In this document: piece after piece, positions 1 through 9,577 of the stretch
How the letters are laid out: the number at the start of each line of letters is the position of its first letter
Numbering within the stretch: position 1 is the stretch's first letter
The notes under the pieces: model-generated
Seen by the model: the letters and a program-made list of their open reading frames with translations, nothing else
What the model was told of the DNA's origin: nothing
Database searches by the model: none
Position numbers and translations under genes: made by a program
DNA from: Acidimicrobiia bacterium
GTDB lineage: Bacteria; Actinomycetota; Acidimicrobiia; Acidimicrobiales; Poriferisodalaceae
DNA: 64,000 bases
Direction: 5' to 3'
NCBI GenBank assembly: GCA_022826045.1
Contig: JAJDVQ010000058.1
Span: forward strand, 37,032-101,031

Positions 1-744
1 ACCGGTGAGGCCCCCACCATCACCGACGAGGAGGATTGGGAGCTCTGGCGCGCTGTGGCGGAGGCCGTGACGGTGCCGGTCGTGGCCGGCACCAGCACCA
101 ACGACACGGCGCATTCGGTGAGTCAGACCCGCAAGGCCGCCGAGCTGGGCGTCGACGGCATGTTGGCGGTCACGCCGTACTACAACCGGCCCTCGCAGGC
201 AGGCATCGCCGCGCACTTCGCAGCCGTGGCCGAGTGCACCGACCTGCCGATCATCATGTACGACATCCCGATCCGCACGGGGCGCAAGATCACCACACCC
301 ACGCTGCTGGAGCTGGCGCAGATCCCCAACATCGTGGCGGTGAAGGACGCAGCGGGGAACCCGGGCGAGACGGCGAAGGTCATCGCCGAGGCTCCGGAGG
401 GCTTCGAGGTGTACAGCGGCGACGACACCCTCACGCTGCCGCTGCTGGCTGTCGGCGCGGTGGGCGTCATCAGCGTCGCCGCCCACTGGTCCATCCCCGA
501 GCATGTGGCGATGTTCGACGCCTGGGATGCGGGCGACGCCGCCAAGGCCCGCGAGATCAACGCCGCCCTGCTCGAGAGCTACGACTTCGAGACCGGCGAC
601 GAAGCACCCAACCCTGTGCCGACCAAAGCCATGCTGCGCACGCTGGGGCTGCCGGTGGGCGAACCCCGCCTGCCCATGGGTCCGACGCCCGACGGCCTGG
701 AAGACCGCGCCCGAGAGGTCTACGCCCGTCTGAAGCAGACTTGA
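1..744 (+). CDS. dapA: 4-hydroxy-tetrahydrodipicolinate synthase, C-terminal part
   Basis: The reading frame is open from the first base, so the N-terminal quarter or so lies outside the window. The enzyme condenses pyruvate with aspartate semialdehyde in the lysine and diaminopimelate pathway, which feeds peptidoglycan. Visible family marks are the opening TGEAPT, the tyrosine motif TPYYNRPS (about codon 60) and the Schiff-base lysine in VAVKDAAGNP (about codon 114), followed by the YSGDD segment. It ends in TGA at 742-744, and the RNase J frame overlaps that stop. The dapA-RNase J order is common in Gram-positive bacteria, which supports both calls. Confidence 0.95.
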   Translation, partial: TGEAPTITDEEDWELWRAVAEAVTVPVVAGTSTNDTAHSVSQTRKAAELGVDGMLAVTPYYNRPSQAGIAAHFAAVAECTDLPIIMYDIPIRTGRKITTPTLLELAQIPNIVAVKDAAGNPGETAKVIAEAPEGFEVYSGDDTLTLPLLAVGAVGVISVAAHWSIPEHVAMFDAWDAGDAAKAREINAALLESYDFETGDEAPNPVPTKAMLRTLGLPVGEPRLPMGPTPDGLEDRAREVYARLKQT

Positions 745-2651
745 GCCGCCGCAATCGCCGCTCCCCCACCGGGGGCGCGCCCGCCCAATCCGACGATCCC
801 GCCGTGCAAGACGGCGGTGCCACAAGGCGCACGCGGAAGGCCACCGGACGCAGTCACGGCAGGGAGGCCACCAGCCCGGCCGAAGGAAAAAGCACCCGAG
901 CCCGAGGCAGCAAGCCCAAAGCGCAAGCAGACCGGAGGTCTGCGAGCAACAGCAGCCAAGGCGTCACGGTCACCTTTCTGGGTGGGCTGGGCGACGTCGG
1001 ACGCAACTGCACCGTCGTCGAACAGGGCGGCAAGCTGCTCGTCATCGACTTCGGGGTCATGTTCCCCGACCCCGCGATCATGCCGGGGGTGCAGCACGTG
1101 CTGCCCGACATGGGGTGGCTCAACTCGCGTGCCCGCGACGTTGTCGGACTGGTGGTGACTCACGGGCACGAGGACCACCTCGGCGGCGTGCCCCACTTCC
1201 TGCGCAGCATCGAGGTTCCCCTGTACGGGTCGGCCCTGTCGATGGCGCTCGCCGAGCACAAGGTGACCGAGGCACGCTTGGCAGACCGCACGTCGTTTCA
1301 TGTCATCGGCGACGGCGAGCGCCGCAAGATCGGCCCGTTCGATGTCGAAGCACTGCCGATCACCCACTCGGTGCCCCAGAGCCTGTGCATCGTGCTGCAC
1401 ACACCGGTCGGCGCGCTGGTGCACACGGGCGACTTCAAGATCGACCCCTCTCCGGTGGACGGTCGGCTGACCGACTTGGCCCGCCTGCAAGCACTCGGCG
1501 ACGAGGGCATCGCCTTGCTGATGGCCGATTCCACCAACGCCGACCGTCCCGGCCGCAGCGCGTCGGAGACCGAGATCGGCGCCACGCTCCGCCGGCTGTT
1601 CAGCGAGCGTGCGGATCGGCGTCTGATCGTGAGCTGCTTCGCCAGTCACCTGCACCGGGTCCAGCAGATCTGCGACGCGGCGGTCGGCGAAGGCCGCGTC
1701 GTGGTGCCGGTGGGCCGCTCCATGGTGAACAACGTGCGCATCGCACGCCACCTGGGCGTGCTCGACGTTCCAGAGCGTGCGCTGTTCGGCGTGGAGCAGA
1801 TCGATCGCTTCGATCCCGGCGAGGTTTGTATCGTGTGCACGGGCAGCCAGGGCGAGCCCAATGCAGCGCTTGCACTGATCGCGCAGGGCAGCCACCCCGA
1901 GATTCATGCCGGGCCGTCCGACACGGTGGTGCTGTCGAGCCATCCGATCCCGGGCAACGAGCGAGCCGTGTTCCGCATGGTGTCCCGCTTGGCGCGACTG
2001 GACGCCGAAGTGATCCACGACGGGCACGAGTTGGTGCATACGTCCGGGCACGCCCAGCGCGACGAGCTGCGCGAGCTGCATCAGGCATGCCGGCCGCGCT
2101 GGTTTGTGCCGATCGAGGGCGAGTTCCACATGCTGGCTCGCCACGCCGGCCTTGCCCGTGAGATGGGCATGAAGGCCAAGCGCGTGCTGACGCTGACCGA
2201 CGGCGCCCAGATCACGCTCAAGGGCAACGAGCTTCAGGTGCGTGCCGGCGTGCCCGCGCCGTACCACTACGTGGACGGGACGCTCGACGATCCCGACACT
2301 GAGGTCATCGGCGAGCGCTTGGCCCTGACGGCAGGATTCGTGCACGTGACGGTGGTGCTCGACCGGAAGGGTCGTCTGGCAGCAGCGCCCGACATCGCCT
2401 CGCGAGGCTGGCTCGACGTCGCCAAGCACGCCGATGTCGTCAAGGCCCTCTCCGACGAGATCGCACAAGCCGTCGAACAGGCCGTCAAGGGGTCACGGCC
2501 CAGCCCCGACCCAGACGACATCGAGCGTGTCACCCGCCGCGTCACCGGCCGCTTCGTCAGCAACCGCACCCGGCGCCGCCCCGCCATCTCCGCCACCGTG
2601 ATCCGCTTGTTGAGCAGTACCGAACGATCCGGTCAATCGTCCGCTCATTGA
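741..2651 (+). CDS. rnj: Ribonuclease J (metallo-beta-lactamase/beta-CASP)
   Basis: RNase J is an endo- and 5'-3' exoribonuclease used in mRNA decay and rRNA maturation in the cytoplasm. The catalytic zinc motif THGHEDHLGG is clear near 1160, followed by the beta-CASP motifs (MADSTNADRPG, CFASHLHR, HTSGHA). The fold begins at VTVTFLGGLGDVGRN near 963. About 74 Arg/Ser/Ala-rich residues precede it, as in several actinobacterial RNase J proteins with a disordered basic N-tail. I place the start at TTG 741, coupled to the dapA stop (TTGA); GTG 804 is an alternative. The product is about 636 residues from TTG 741. Confidence 0.92.
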   Translation: MSRRNRRSPTGGAPAQSDDPAVQDGGATRRTRKATGRSHGREATSPAEGKSTRARGSKPKAQADRRSASNSSQGVTVTFLGGLGDVGRNCTVVEQGGKLLVIDFGVMFPDPAIMPGVQHVLPDMGWLNSRARDVVGLVVTHGHEDHLGGVPHFLRSIEVPLYGSALSMALAEHKVTEARLADRTSFHVIGDGERRKIGPFDVEALPITHSVPQSLCIVLHTPVGALVHTGDFKIDPSPVDGRLTDLARLQALGDEGIALLMADSTNADRPGRSASETEIGATLRRLFSERADRRLIVSCFASHLHRVQQICDAAVGEGRVVVPVGRSMVNNVRIARHLGVLDVPERALFGVEQIDRFDPGEVCIVCTGSQGEPNAALALIAQGSHPEIHAGPSDTVVLSSHPIPGNERAVFRMVSRLARLDAEVIHDGHELVHTSGHAQRDELRELHQACRPRWFVPIEGEFHMLARHAGLAREMGMKAKRVLTLTDGAQITLKGNELQVRAGVPAPYHYVDGTLDDPDTEVIGERLALTAGFVHVTVVLDRKGRLAAAPDIASRGWLDVAKHADVVKALSDEIAQAVEQAVKGSRPSPDPDDIERVTRRVTGRFVSNRTRRRPAISATVIRLLSSTERSGQSSAH

Positions 2652-2731
2652 GCCCCAAGGCAACAGGTTGCTCCGCATCCTCGGCCTGGCAGGCGACGAG
2701 CCTGGCGCGCTCGTACCTCGGGCGTTGCGAG

Positions 2732-3637
2732 TCACAGGCATCCGATAGTGCTTGCGTTGGCGGCGCGGAGGCTTTCGTCAGCGGGAGCCGGAACATGTGC
2801 GCCGAAGGGCGTGGGGACGAACCAGGTGCCGCCGCTGCCGGCCAGATGTGGCGTGCGCCCGGTGACTGCCTCAAGGCCATCGCGCCAGGCTGAAAGCTCG
2901 GGATAGGCGGCGAGCGCGGCTGGTTCGAGGTCGTTGGCATTTGGACCGGACGGGCCGCCGAGCTCGTCCCATGCGCCGTACACCGCCGCCGTGTCGACCT
3001 GGACCGGCGGCATCCACAGCACGAATCGCTGCTCTCGGAACGGGAGGGGCTCGATGATCTCGCCGATGCCTGTGACGCGGGCACGGCCGCCAACGAGGCA
3101 GAACGCCACGTCTGCGCCCAGCGCCGCCGCTTGCTGCGGGGTGACGGCGGCGGGCACGCCAGCGCCGGTCGGCGAGGGCGCAGACTCGTTCGGCTGCGCA
3201 CCTGCCCGGCTGCCCGGCGCGTTCGATATGGCGCTTGAGCTCGGGTGCTCATTGACCGTGAGGCAGTTGCCCCAGCGGAGCACGGCGGCTGCGTCGGCAG
3301 ATCCCCCGCCGAGACCGGCGCCGGGCGGGATGCGCTTGCGGATCTCGACATGGGCCGTCCTGCCCGCCAGCTCCAGCGCCCGGACGACCAGGTTGGAGCC
3401 GTCGGTGGGAATGTCCCAGTCGGGCGCCGCGGCGCCGTGGCCGTGCGCGGCCGGTGCCGGGACGATCTCGACCGACGTCTGCGAACTGGGGTGCACGATG
3501 ATCTCGTCGCACAGGTCGAGCGTCACCATCTCGGCATCGATGAGGTGGTAGCCGTCGGGCCGGGTGCCGGTGATGCGCAGCGACAGCGTCAGCTTGGCCG
3601 GCGCGAGCAGCCGTACCGCCTCTGTGTGCGCAGGCAC
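2732..3637 (-). CDS. ispE: 4-diphosphocytidyl-2-C-methyl-D-erythritol kinase
   Basis: IspE is a GHMP-family kinase that phosphorylates CDP-methylerythritol in the MEP isoprenoid pathway; dxs of the same pathway lies at 35.6 kb. The N-terminal APAKLTLSLRITGTRPDGYH and the GHMP glycine-rich ATP loop PPGAGLGGGSADAAA (about residue 107) are both present. The start is GTG 3637, 4 nt after the rsmA stop, so it is translated as the last gene of the metG-tatD-rsmA-ispE run, a common bacterial order. The middle (about residues 125-165) carries a low-complexity Ala/Gly/Pro insertion. Length is 301 residues, normal for the family. Confidence 0.93.
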   Translation of the reverse strand: MPAHTEAVRLLAPAKLTLSLRITGTRPDGYHLIDAEMVTLDLCDEIIVHPSSQTSVEIVPAPAAHGHGAAAPDWDIPTDGSNLVVRALELAGRTAHVEIRKRIPPGAGLGGGSADAAAVLRWGNCLTVNEHPSSSAISNAPGSRAGAQPNESAPSPTGAGVPAAVTPQQAAALGADVAFCLVGGRARVTGIGEIIEPLPFREQRFVLWMPPVQVDTAAVYGAWDELGGPSGPNANDLEPAALAAYPELSAWRDGLEAVTGRTPHLAGSGGTWFVPTPFGAHVPAPADESLRAANASTIGCL

Positions 3638-3641
3638 GGCC

Positions 3642-4529
3642 CTACGCCCGCGTCCCGAGCGAGATCTCGGCGAGGTGCGCCCACTCGGCGGGCCCGAGAC
3701 GTTCGGGGCGGTCAGTCGGGTCGACGCCCGCCGTCACGAGTGTCGCGTCGGCATCGTGGAGAGCCTGCCGCAAGGTTCGGCGCAGCATCTGGCGGCGGTG
3801 CGCGAACGCTGCCGTCACCAGCCGATTGACCTCCGCGCGCAGGTCGGGCGCCATCGATGGGGCACGGCGCGTGATGCGCACCAGCGCGGACTCCACTTCG
3901 GGCCGGGGGTAGAAGACCGTGGCCGGCACGGCGCCGGCCAATTCGGCATCGGCGTGGACGGCGACCCGAACCGAGACCGCACCGTACGCACCGCTGCCGG
4001 GGGCCGCAGCCAGTCGCTCGGCGGCTTCGCGCTGGCACATCACCAGCAGCCGGGTGACGGCCGACACATCGTCGAGCACGGTCAGCACGAGCGAGGTCGC
4101 GATGTTGTACGGCAGATTCGCAACGAGGTGCCACCCGTCGCCGGGCAGGAGCGCGTTCCAGTCCATGTGCCGCGCGTCGGCGTGCACAATCTGCACGCGA
4201 CTCGGCGCCGCCTCACCGGGGTCCGCGCTGTTCGGCTCGCGGCCGGTCGCGGCCGATCCCACCACCTCACGCAGGAGCGGCACAAGACGGGCGTCGGTCT
4301 CCACAGCCACCACCTCGGCCCCGGTCTCGGCCAGGGCCAGCGTCAGCGAGCCCAGACCCGCGCCGATCTCCACCACACGGTCGCACGGGCCGACGCCTGC
4401 GAGACGCGCGATCCGGCGCACGGTGTTGGCATCGATCACGAAGTTCTGCCCGAGGCTGCGACGCGGCGCGGCGCCAGCCCGCTCGAGGAGCGCTTTCACG
4501 GCTGGTGCGTTCAGCTGCAGAGTGCTCAT
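3642..4529 (-). CDS. rsmA: 16S rRNA dimethyladenosine transferase RsmA (KsgA)
   Basis: RsmA dimethylates the two adjacent adenines near the 3' end of 16S rRNA with S-adenosylmethionine. Family marks are SLGQNFVID near residue 25, the SAM loop VVEIGAGLGSLTLALAE, and the catalytic NLPYNIATSLV. I chose ATG 4529 (MSTLQLNAPAVKALLERAG) because the open frame upstream to 4988 overlaps tatD in another frame and has no family sequence. This gives 295 residues, typical for KsgA. It lies between tatD and ispE on the same strand, 4 nt from ispE, which indicates an operon. Confidence 0.94.
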   Translation of the reverse strand: MSTLQLNAPAVKALLERAGAAPRRSLGQNFVIDANTVRRIARLAGVGPCDRVVEIGAGLGSLTLALAETGAEVVAVETDARLVPLLREVVGSAATGREPNSADPGEAAPSRVQIVHADARHMDWNALLPGDGWHLVANLPYNIATSLVLTVLDDVSAVTRLLVMCQREAAERLAAAPGSGAYGAVSVRVAVHADAELAGAVPATVFYPRPEVESALVRITRRAPSMAPDLRAEVNRLVTAAFAHRRQMLRRTLRQALHDADATLVTAGVDPTDRPERLGPAEWAHLAEISLGTRA

Positions 4530-4599
4530 CCGGCTGCAATCGGGGAATGCCGCAACCGGTGCCCGCGGCGGCCATCCGACCCGCTCAGCAGCCTCAGGC

Positions 4600-5406
4600 T
4601 CATCTGTCGGGCAGATCGCCGAGACCGAAGATGCGCACGGCGTTGGCAGTCGTCTCCGCCGCAACCTGGCTCGCCGGGACGCCGCGGGCGGCGGCGACAG
4701 CCTCGCCCACGAAGCGCACCCAGCTCGGCCGGTTTTGCTTGCCGCGATTTGGCGTCGGCGCCAGGTAGGGCGCGTCGGTCTCGACCAGGTAGCGGTCGGC
4801 GGGAACGAGCGCTGCGGCGTCGCGTATCTCGGCGGCATTGCGGAACGACACGATCCCGCTGAACGACACCGAAGCGCCCCGGTCAAGTGCTGCACGCGCC
4901 TCGTCGGGCCCGCCGGTGAAGCAGTGGAACACCGTGCCGGGGGGCACACCCTCGGCGTCGAGCACGTCGAAGGTGTCTTCCCAGGCATCGCGGCTGTGGA
5001 TCACCAGCGCCAGCTCGCAGCGGTGCGCCATCGCGATCTGGGCGGCGAATGCCTCGCGCTGGCTGGCCCGGTCCGAGTGCTCGTAGCAGTAGTCGAGTCC
5101 GCACTCGCCGACGGCGACGAGCCCCGCGCCGGACGCGCCGGACGCGCCTGCGTCGGCGATGAGCTGTTCGAGCATGTCGAGCGCTGCGGGACCCTGGTCG
5201 GCGTCGTGGGGATGCAGGCCGACGGTGGCTGCGACGCCCGGCAGCGTGCGGGAGCGATCCAGCGCCGCAATGCTGCGCTCGACATCGGTGCCGATGTCCA
5301 CCACCCAGGCCACGCCGTCCCGATGCGCTTCTGCCACCAGTTCGGCGCTGTCTTCCCACAGATGACAGTGGCTGTCGACCCACACTTCGGGCTGCGTGTC
5401 GCTCAT
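4600..5406 (-). CDS. tatD: TatD-family metal-dependent deoxyribonuclease
   Basis: A TIM-barrel amidohydrolase-like hydrolase of the TatD family, members of which act as 3'-5' exonucleases on DNA. Metal-binding motifs run in order: DSHCHLW (residue 11), GLHPHDA (62), GECGLDY (99), HSRDAWEDT, CFTGG and ETDAPYLAP (about 210). The length of 268 residues matches the family. It sits 89 nt downstream of metG and upstream of rsmA on the same strand, the classic metG-tatD-rsmA arrangement. The substrate is not predictable from the sequence alone. Confidence 0.93.
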   Translation of the reverse strand: MSDTQPEVWVDSHCHLWEDSAELVAEAHRDGVAWVVDIGTDVERSIAALDRSRTLPGVAATVGLHPHDADQGPAALDMLEQLIADAGASGASGAGLVAVGECGLDYCYEHSDRASQREAFAAQIAMAHRCELALVIHSRDAWEDTFDVLDAEGVPPGTVFHCFTGGPDEARAALDRGASVSFSGIVSFRNAAEIRDAAALVPADRYLVETDAPYLAPTPNRGKQNRPSWVRFVGEAVAAARGVPASQVAAETTANAVRIFGLGDLPDR

Positions 5407-5495
5407 CGCCTGCCCATTCTCGGATCGTCACGAGACAGCACGGCATTCCCAGCAGTCATGTGCGCAGCCGGTTCATTCCTCGAACGCATGGCCGG

Positions 5496-6995
5496 TCAGC
5501 GAATCCGGGGGTACAGCGGCTCGCCGGTCGACACCGGCAGCCCGCCGGGGTAGCCGCCCCAGGTCGCAGCTTCGGGCAGTCGCTGCTCCGCCACCGAGCC
5601 CTCCATGCCGATGCGCCGCCACACCTCGTCGCAGCCCCTCGGCGTGGCCACCGATGCGAGCACCGCCACGATGCGCAGCGCTTCGAGCGCGTCGCCCAGC
5701 ACGGCGTCAACGTCGGGGCCCGGATCGGCCTTCCACGGCTCGGCATCCTCGAGCATCGCGTTGGTCTCGCGGATGATCCGCCAGGTGGCGTCGAGGGCTT
5801 CCGAGGGCGCCAGTCGCTCCCAGGCGTCGGCGGTCTCGGCAACGCACTCGGCCACCGCTTCGGCCAGCGGGCTGTCGGCCCGGGGCGTCGGCCCGATGCC
5901 GTCGCACTTGCGGCTGACCACGGTGGCGACCCGGCTCATGAGGTTGCCCAGGTTGTTGGCCAGGTCGGCGTTGTAGCGGGCGACCATCCCCTCATAGGAG
6001 AAATCCCCGTCGGGGCCGAAGGGCTGATCGTGCAAGAAGTGGTGCCGCACGCCGTCGCTGCCGAAGTCGTCCACGAGGTCGCCCGGCGCGATCTGGTTGA
6101 GCGCGGACTTCGCCATCTTCTCGCCGCCGACGAGCAGGAAGCCGTGCACGTGGACCCGGCGGGGCGGCAGCACGCCACCGCTCATCAGCATCGCCGGCCA
6201 GTACACGCAATGGAAGCGGAGGATGTCCTTGCCGATTAGGTGCACACCCGGCCAGCGGTGCGCGAACTGGGCGTCGTCGCTGGCGTACCCGGCGGCGGTG
6301 ATGTAGTTGGTCAGCGCGTCGAACCAGACGTAGGTGACGTGCTGCGGATCCCAAGGGATCGGGATGCCCCAGTCCAGCGATGTCCGGCTGATGGAGAAGT
6401 CCTGCAGCCCGCTGCGGATGAACCCCAATGCCTCGTTGCGCTTGGTCGTCGGCACGACGAAGTCGGGGTGCGCTTCGTACCAGTCCAGCAGGCGCTGCTC
6501 GTAACGACTGAGCGAGAAGAAGTAGTTCTCCTCGGTGACGTGCTCGACCGGCCGGCGGTGGATGGGGCACATGCCGTCGGCGAGATCGTCTTCGGTGTAG
6601 TAGGCCTCGCAGCTCACGCAGTACAGGCCCTCGTAGGTCTGCAGCGTGATGTCGCCGTTGTCGCAGCAGGCCTGCAGCAGCTGCTGGACCGAATGGTGAT
6701 GACGAGGCTCGCTGGTGCGGATGAAATCGTCGTTGACGATGTCGAGCTGCTGCCAGGCTTCCTGGAAGCGCACCACGGTGCGATCGGCCCACTCGATGGG
6801 AGCGCAGCCGTTCTGCTCGGCAGCCCGCTGCACCTTGAGGCCGTGCTCGTCGGTGCCGGTCAGGAACATGACGTCGCAACCGCACAGCCGCTTCCAGCGA
6901 GCGATCGCGTCGGCGGTGATCGTCGTGTACGCGTGCCCGATGTGGGGGGCGTCGTTGACGTAGTAGATCGGCGTCGTGACGTAGTAGGAGGTCAC
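5496..6995 (-). CDS. metG: Methionyl-tRNA synthetase
   Basis: A class I aminoacyl-tRNA synthetase charging tRNA-Met. The N-terminus YYVTTPIYYVND leads into the HIGH motif APHIGHAY. A zinc knuckle with CVSC and CPIH follows near residues 127-145. The second signature reads GEKMAKS where most enzymes have KMSKS. An anticodon-binding helical domain completes 499 residues. There is no C-terminal tRNA-binding/dimerisation domain, so it is the short form. The start is GTG 6995. The gene belongs to the leftward operon with tatD, rsmA and ispE, and rsmI lies upstream. Confidence 0.95.
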   Translation of the reverse strand: MTSYYVTTPIYYVNDAPHIGHAYTTITADAIARWKRLCGCDVMFLTGTDEHGLKVQRAAEQNGCAPIEWADRTVVRFQEAWQQLDIVNDDFIRTSEPRHHHSVQQLLQACCDNGDITLQTYEGLYCVSCEAYYTEDDLADGMCPIHRRPVEHVTEENYFFSLSRYEQRLLDWYEAHPDFVVPTTKRNEALGFIRSGLQDFSISRTSLDWGIPIPWDPQHVTYVWFDALTNYITAAGYASDDAQFAHRWPGVHLIGKDILRFHCVYWPAMLMSGGVLPPRRVHVHGFLLVGGEKMAKSALNQIAPGDLVDDFGSDGVRHHFLHDQPFGPDGDFSYEGMVARYNADLANNLGNLMSRVATVVSRKCDGIGPTPRADSPLAEAVAECVAETADAWERLAPSEALDATWRIIRETNAMLEDAEPWKADPGPDVDAVLGDALEALRIVAVLASVATPRGCDEVWRRIGMEGSVAEQRLPEAATWGGYPGGLPVSTGEPLYPRIR

Positions 6996-7055
6996 GCCAA
7001 CAGGGTAGTGAGGGGCAGCGCAACCGCTCGCTGAATCTCGCCGCCGCCCTCGCCG

Positions 7056-7928
7056 CTATGGCGTCTGGGCATCTGGGGAGCGGGCTAGCTCGGTGGAGAT
7101 TGGGTAGGTGCGGTTGCGGCCGATGCCGAATCGATTCGCCACGGTGGTTGCGGCGTCGCGGGGGCTGGCGCCGGATGCGAGTTCTCGGTGGAGTTCGGCT
7201 CGAATCTGCTCGTCAGACGGGGGCTGGGAGGCCGCGGGGGCGAGAACCACGACGATCTCTCCCTTGGGCGGTTCGGCGAAATGGGTTGCCAACTCGGCGA
7301 CCGTGCCGCGCGCCACTTCTTCGTGGAGCTTGGTGAGCTCACGGACGACGACTGCCCGACGGTCGGCGCCGCAGGCTTCGGTCAAGTCGTCGAGCGTGGC
7401 GCCGAGGCGCTTGGGCGACTCCAGCAGCACGACGGTTCGCGTTTCGGCGGCGATCTCGTCGAGTCGTCGACGGCGGGCCATTCCCTTGCGGGGCAGGAAC
7501 CCTTCCATGACCCAGCGATCCGTCGGCAGGCCCGAGATGGCCAACGCCGTCACGGGCGCCGACGGCCCCGGAACGGCGCTGACGCCGATGCCTGCTGCTG
7601 CCGCCGCCGCGACCAGCCGCTGCCCGGGATCGGAGACGGTCGGCATGCCCGCGTCGGTGATGTACGCGGCGGTCTCCCCCGCCGTCAGGCGCTGCGCGAT
7701 CTGCGCACAGACAGCGGCCTCGTTGTGCTCGTGCATCGCCACCAGCGGCCGCGCCGCGATGCCCAGCCGCTGCAGCAGCAGGCCGGTGCGGCGGGTGTCC
7801 TCGCAGGCCACAAACGACACCGCCGACAGCACCTCGACAGCCCGCGGGGCGATGTCTCCCAGGTTTCCGATGGGCGTGGCAACCAGCCACAGACCAGGGT
7901 CCGAGGCCACGGCCGAGCCTTCAGTCAT
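7056..7928 (-). CDS. rsmI: 16S rRNA (cytidine1402-2'-O)-methyltransferase
   Basis: RsmI is a tetrapyrrole-methylase-fold enzyme that 2'-O-methylates C1402 in the decoding centre of 16S rRNA. The N-terminal VATPIGNLGDIAPRAVEVL, the middle ITDAGMPTVSDPG and AVPGPSAPVTALAISGLP, then EGFLPRK, are all diagnostic. I prefer ATG 7928; GTG 7940 would add four residues. It is about 290 residues long. It lies between the DUF192 gene and metG on the same strand with short gaps, so it is probably co-transcribed with these translation-related genes. Confidence 0.93.
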   Translation of the reverse strand: MTEGSAVASDPGLWLVATPIGNLGDIAPRAVEVLSAVSFVACEDTRRTGLLLQRLGIAARPLVAMHEHNEAAVCAQIAQRLTAGETAAYITDAGMPTVSDPGQRLVAAAAAAGIGVSAVPGPSAPVTALAISGLPTDRWVMEGFLPRKGMARRRRLDEIAAETRTVVLLESPKRLGATLDDLTEACGADRRAVVVRELTKLHEEVARGTVAELATHFAEPPKGEIVVVLAPAASQPPSDEQIRAELHRELASGASPRDAATTVANRFGIGRNRTYPISTELARSPDAQTP

Positions 7929-7991
7929 GCCCGTAGCCAACCACGCCCCGAACGCGTCCGGCTCCGCGCTCGCCGGGGCGCGCCGAAGGAC

Positions 7992-8327
7992 TCATGTGTC
8001 GAGGCGAACATCCAGGGCGTCGGCGACGGTGATGCCCCATTGTTCGAAAGCACCTGCCCGTGCTTCGATGACCGAGCGGGCGGCCAGGCGGGGGCGGCCG
8101 ATCCGCCCGGGCGGCATGGTCACGATGTCGATCACGCGACGATGCGCATCGAGGTATGCCACGCCGATAGCGAAGCTCATCCCGATGGTGTGCACACAGC
8201 GGCACCGCTCGATCAGCAGCGCACCGGTCAGGTCGTCACGCCCGAGCAGGCCGCGCCGGCGCTCAGGGCGGGTACGAGCTACCTCAAGGCTTGCCACCAC
8301 TCGATCCCCGCAGGCCAGCCAGGGCAT
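7992..8327 (-). CDS. DUF192 family protein
   Basis: A protein of about 111 residues matching the DUF192 family: the LLGRDDL segment, then the conserved CRCVHTIGMSFAIGVAYLD and the later region with VIEARAGAFEQWGI. The molecular function of the family is not known to me; many members are exported, but no clear signal peptide is seen here. The start is placed at ATG 8327, 3 nt after the ychF stop, because the longer open frame upstream (to 8426) overlaps ychF and lacks family sequence. It is likely translated together with ychF. Confidence 0.8.
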   Translation of the reverse strand: MPWLACGDRVVASLEVARTRPERRRGLLGRDDLTGALLIERCRCVHTIGMSFAIGVAYLDAHRRVIDIVTMPPGRIGRPRLAARSVIEARAGAFEQWGITVADALDVRLDT

Positions 8328-8329
8328 GG

Positions 8330-9451
8330 CTACACGTTGAAGCGGAACTCCACGACGTCGCCATCGCGCATCGGATAGTCCTTCCCCTCGACTCTCAGGC
8401 GGCCCGCGTCCCGCGCAGCAGACCACGAGCCTAAATCCAGCAGTTCAGCCCAGTCGATCACCTCGGCCCGGATGAAGCCGCGTTCGAAGTCGGTGTGGAT
8501 GCGTCCAGCGCACTGCGGCGCCCGCCAGCCGGCCCGGAAGGTCCAGGCACGGGATTCCTTCTCGCCTGTGGTGAGGAACGTGCGCAGGCCCAGCAGGCCG
8601 TGCGCAGCAGCCACGAATCGCTCCAGCGCTCCTTCCCCGAGGCCGAGTCCTTCGAGCAGTTCTGCTCGCTCGGCGCCGGTGAGCTGCGCAGCTTCGGCTT
8701 CGAGCTGAACGCACAGCGGCAGCACCGTGGCGCCCGGCAGCTCGGCCTCGATGGGTGCGGCCAGCTCGGCCGCGGCATCGAGCTGGCCGTCGCCGACGTT
8801 GAGCACCGCCATGACCGGCTTGTCGGTCAGCAGGAAGTGGCTGCGCAGCGCCGCCCGGTGGGGGTACTGCTGCGAGGACGGCTCAGCGCCGTCGCACCCA
8901 GCGCCGAGCGGCCATGCCCGGTACAGCGGCGTGCCCGCCGCCAGGTGCTCGAGCGCGGCTTCGAGCGCCGCTGCCTCGTCGGCGAGCGCGGTGTCAGACG
9001 GCTGGCTGCGCGCCGCCTTGCGCCGGCGGCCGATCCGCGATTCCACCGACTCCAGGTCGGCCAGCGTGAGCTCGGTCTCGACGATGCGAAGGTGTTCGAG
9101 CGGGTCGGCGGGACCCGGCACATCGGCATCAGAGAAGGCACGCAGGACGAAGACAATCGCGTCTGCCTCGCGAATGCCCGCCAGGAACCGGTTGCCCAAT
9201 CCCTCGCCCTTGCTGGCCCCCTCCACGAGCCCGCCGATATCGATGAACTCCGTGGTGGTGGGCACCACCTTGCGGCTGGCGCTCATCTCGGCGAGCGCAT
9301 CGAGCCGGGGGTCGGGCACCCGAGCCACGCCGACATTCGGATCGGTGGTGGCAAAGGCATACGGCGCCGCCAGTGCCCCGCCGCCCGCCAGCGAGTTGAA
9401 CAGCGACGACTTCCCCGCGTTGGGCAGGCCCACGAACCCAAAGCGCTCCAT
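8330..9451 (-). CDS. ychF: Ribosome-associated ATPase YchF
   Basis: A P-loop protein of the Obg/YchF (OLA1) family that binds ribosomes and prefers ATP. The P-loop [12 protein letters not shown] is at residue 7, with [11 protein letters not shown] as switch region, [19 protein letters not shown] as the G3 region, a coiled-coil insertion near 130-170, and a C-terminal TGS domain containing [18 protein letters not shown] and ending [11 protein letters not shown]. Its 373 residues are near the family norm. It is the first gene of the leftward cluster; the CoA racemase gene diverges from it across 126 bp (9452-9577) that must hold both promoters. Confidence 0.95.
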   Translation of the reverse strand: MERFGFVGLPNAGKSSLFNSLAGGGALAAPYAFATTDPNVGVARVPDPRLDALAEMSASRKVVPTTTEFIDIGGLVEGASKGEGLGNRFLAGIREADAIVFVLRAFSDADVPGPADPLEHLRIVETELTLADLESVESRIGRRRKAARSQPSDTALADEAAALEAALEHLAAGTPLYRAWPLGAGCDGAEPSSQQYPHRAALRSHFLLTDKPVMAVLNVGDGQLDAAAELAAPIEAELPGATVLPLCVQLEAEAAQLTGAERAELLEGLGLGEGALERFVAAAHGLLGLRTFLTTGEKESRAWTFRAGWRAPQCAGRIHTDFERGFIRAEVIDWAELLDLGSWSAARDAGRLRVEGKDYPMRDGDVVEFRFNV

Positions 9452-9577
9452 CGCCGGGCGAGGCTAATGAGTGCACCGCCGCGTGCTCACGGCCCTCCCG
9501 GGCGGTACGAAGCGCTGCGTGCAAGACTTCGCCCCCTCGGGTACACGCCCGAGACATCCACTGACGGGGAGGAACCC

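Noticed and set aside
720..2468. A 582-codon minus-strand open frame opposite RNase J
   Set aside because: It is antisense to clear RNase J motifs and its translation is low-complexity His/Arg/Val with no family sequence, as expected of shadow frames in GC-rich DNA.
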